Assembly (NCBI GenBank): GCA_020356025.1
Contig: CP070630.1
Coordinates: forward strand, 1,511,785-1,572,613
Source: Dehalococcoidia bacterium
GTDB taxonomy: Bacteria; Chloroflexota; Dehalococcoidia; SM23-28-2
Direction: 5' to 3'
DNA length: 60,829 nucleotides
Shown here: one piece after another, positions 59,452 to 60,829 of the stretch
How positions within the stretch are numbered: position 1 is the stretch's first letter
Layout: the number at the start of each line of letters is the position of its first letter
Translations under genes and position numbers: made by a program
Notes under the pieces: generated by a model
What the model was told of the DNA's origin: nothing
Databases searched by the model: none
Seen by the model: only the letters and a program-made list of their open reading frames with translations

Positions 59452-60426
59452 ATGCTCACTACCGTCGTCGGCAGCTATCCTAAGATACCGAATCGGCCTC
59501 GGCCGGCCAGGCTGCGGGCTGCCATCGCACGCTTCGAGCGGGGGGAGATCGGCGAGGACGAGCTGCGGCGGGTGGAGGACGAGGTCACCATAGAGGTGAT
59601 CCAGGAGCAGGTGGAGGCTGGTATCGACATCGTCAGCGACGGTCAGATCCGCTGGGAGGACGACCAGACCTACTTCGCTCGCCGGATGGACGGCTTCACC
59701 ATCGATGGCCTCATTCGCTACTTCGATACCAACACCTACTATCGCCAGCCGGTAGTCACGGGCGCCGTCCAGTGGCGAGAGCCGATCGCGGCGAACGACT
59801 ATCGCTTCGCTGCCGCCCACAGCCCGCGGCCGGTGAAGGCCCTGGTCACCGGTCCGTACACACTGGCCGCCCTCTCGGCCAACGAGCACTACGGCAGCTT
59901 CGGCGAGCTGGTGCTGGCCCTGGCGCGGGAGCTGCGGCAGGAGATGCTGTCTCTGGAGAAGGCGGGAGCGCCTATCATCCAGGTCAGCGAGCCGGCCATC
60001 CTCAAGCGGAAGGAGGACTTCCCGCTCTTTCGTCAGGCTCTGGAGCAGATGATGGAGGGCGTGGCGGTCGAGGCCCATCTCTGCACCTGGTTCGGCGATA
60101 TCGAAGGCCTCTTCCCTCAGATCCTGGAGCTCCCCTTCTCTACCATCGGGCTGGACTTTGTGATGGGGTCGGCCAACTACGAGATCATAAGCAGAGCGCC
60201 TTTTGCCAAGAAGCTGGGCCTGGGCATCGTCGACGCTCGGAATACCAGGCTGGAGACGGTGGAGCAGATCGTGGAGCGCATCCGTCGGGTTAGCGACGTT
60301 GTTTCAGCGGAGAATCTTTATGTCAATCCCAGTTCCCGCCTGGAGTACCTGCCACGCGAGGTAGCGGAGGCGAAGCTGAAGCGCATGGTGGAGGGGGTTC
60401 GGCAGGCGCGGGAGGTGCTGGCATGA
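59452..60426 (+). CDS. Core-type methionine synthase (MetE C-terminal domain family), copy 1
   Basis: A 324-residue TIM-barrel protein equal to the catalytic C-terminal domain of cobalamin-independent methionine synthase, without the N-terminal half. LLTTVVGSYPKIPNRPR, the folate-site-like DGQIRWEDDQTYF, VKALVTGPYTLA, and VSEPAIL are family features. Of the MetE zinc ligands, His209 and Cys211 (HLC) are kept. The Glu position appears as Asp (IGLDF) and the last Cys is replaced by Ser295 (NPSSRLEYLP). Such short enzymes in anaerobes may take the methyl group from a corrinoid protein. The changed ligands leave its activity uncertain. GAGGAGGAGAAGG precedes ATG 59452. Confidence 0.87.
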   Translation: MLTTVVGSYPKIPNRPRPARLRAAIARFERGEIGEDELRRVEDEVTIEVIQEQVEAGIDIVSDGQIRWEDDQTYFARRMDGFTIDGLIRYFDTNTYYRQPVVTGAVQWREPIAANDYRFAAAHSPRPVKALVTGPYTLAALSANEHYGSFGELVLALARELRQEMLSLEKAGAPIIQVSEPAILKRKEDFPLFRQALEQMMEGVAVEAHLCTWFGDIEGLFPQILELPFSTIGLDFVMGSANYEIISRAPFAKKLGLGIVDARNTRLETVEQIVERIRRVSDVVSAENLYVNPSSRLEYLPREVAEAKLKRMVEGVRQAREVLA

Positions 60427-60829
60427 GCGAGGGGCTGCTCACTACCACTGTTGGCAGCTTCCCCAAGCCCGACTACCTGACGCGGGCCCGCAGCCAGTTC
60501 TCTCTGGGCAAGATCGGTCGTGAGGAGCTGGTGGCGCTGGAGCGGCAGGCCACCGCGGAGGTGATTCGCCTCCAGGAAGAGGTGGGGCTGGACATCCTGG
60601 TGCACGGGGAGATGGAGCGGGGCGACATGGTGGCGTACTTCGCGGAGATGCTCAGTGAGAGCATGGCCATCGGTGGGTTAGTGCGCTCCTACGGGAACCG
60701 CTATTACCGCAAGCCTATCATCATCGGCAAGCTCCACTGGCAGGGCCCGATGACGGTGGAGATGTGGCGCTACGCACAGGGTCTCACCGATAAGCCGGTC
60801 AAGGGGATGCTCACCGGCCCCTACACGAT
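60423..60829 (+). CDS. Core-type methionine synthase, copy 2 (3' end outside window)
   Basis: The gene starts at ATG 60423, overlapping the stop of copy 1 (ATGA), and is open to the window end, giving 135 codons. It is homologous to copy 1 (LLTTTVGSFPKPDYLTRARSQF, then VHGEMERGDMVAYF and VKGMLTGPYT), and belongs to the same core MetE family. It keeps the more canonical VHGExxRxDMV pattern. The zinc ligands lie beyond the window. The two copies probably form an operon, perhaps with divided roles. Confidence 0.87.
   Translation, partial: MSEGLLTTTVGSFPKPDYLTRARSQFSLGKIGREELVALERQATAEVIRLQEEVGLDILVHGEMERGDMVAYFAEMLSESMAIGGLVRSYGNRYYRKPIIIGKLHWQGPMTVEMWRYAQGLTDKPVKGMLTGPYT

Overview
The window is about 61 kb of GC-rich bacterial chromosome, dense with genes and mostly housekeeping. 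It contains no rRNA, tRNA, integrase or transposase. Several gene types point to a Chloroflexota lineage, possibly Dehalococcoidia-like: an LL-DAP aminotransferase, HisZ with a HisG-type enzyme, short core-type methionine synthases, an F420-type (deazaflavin) nitroreductase, hydrolase-adenylate cyclase fusions, and secreted proteins with calcium-binding repeats. This placement is inference from gene content. MurE and NfeD/slipin indicate a normal walled cell.

Layout. (1) 0-9 kb, accessory: the end of a secreted TSP3/dockerin-like protein with a decayed second tail behind its terminator, a trehalose synthase, a GAF/PAS/GGDEF diguanylate cyclase, several very small genes (one split by an in-frame TGA), a zinc alcohol dehydrogenase and an ImmA/IrrE-DUF4411 pair of toxin-antitoxin type. 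(2) 9-17 kb: ThDP enzyme, acetyltransferase, murE, a tiny self-contained transcription unit, birA, the nfeD-slipin operon and a class A beta-lactamase-like lipoprotein. (3) 17-24 kb: a histidine operon, hisZ, a tandem-duplicated hisG, a phospholipase C-like gene, hisD, hisC and hisB, with overlapping or nearly touching genes. (4) 24-31 kb, minus strand: a purine cluster guaA-purD-purE-cupin-purB-[two cassette-like genes]-purC-purS. (5) 31-42 kb: tsaC and tsaD (t6A tRNA modification), rpiB, a penicillin acylase-family protein, pgk, archaeal-type phosphoglycerate mutase, tpiA, miaA, DinB-like and dapF, so much of lower glycolysis lies together. (6) 42-47 kb: two paralogous alpha/beta hydrolase-cyclase fusions around an acetyltransferase, then dapL and a nitroreductase. 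(7) 47-55 kb: hflX with an apparent AUA start, arsR-arsM with a leaderless self-operated promoter, flavodoxin, zinc-ribbon protein, a PTPS-III-like pterin enzyme, ctpA, smpB, a QueG-like Fe-S protein and tmRNA. (8) 55-61 kb: FKBP lipoprotein, a secreted molybdopterin-domain/TSP3/dockerin-like fusion, a pair of paralogous unknown proteins, a secreted Pro/Thr-linker protein and two tandem core methionine synthases, the last cut by the window end.

Functional links. DapL and DapF supply diaminopimelate, yet MurE carries DNPF where DAP-adding enzymes usually have DNPR, so the residue added to peptidoglycan is uncertain. SmpB lies next to its tmRNA partner. ArsR probably controls ArsM through an operator in their promoter.

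The observations most worth checking are: the tandem HisG whose first half lacks the PRPP loop; the tmRNA tag reading frame, off by one nucleotide; the AUA start of hflX; the ExxHGH signature of the pterin synthase; the Cys-to-Ser change in the first core methionine synthase; the cassette-like insertion in the purine operon with an attC-like junction; the new two-member protein family at 56.8-57.7 kb; and the shared VTVVGDV-type C-terminal module on secreted proteins at both ends of the window.
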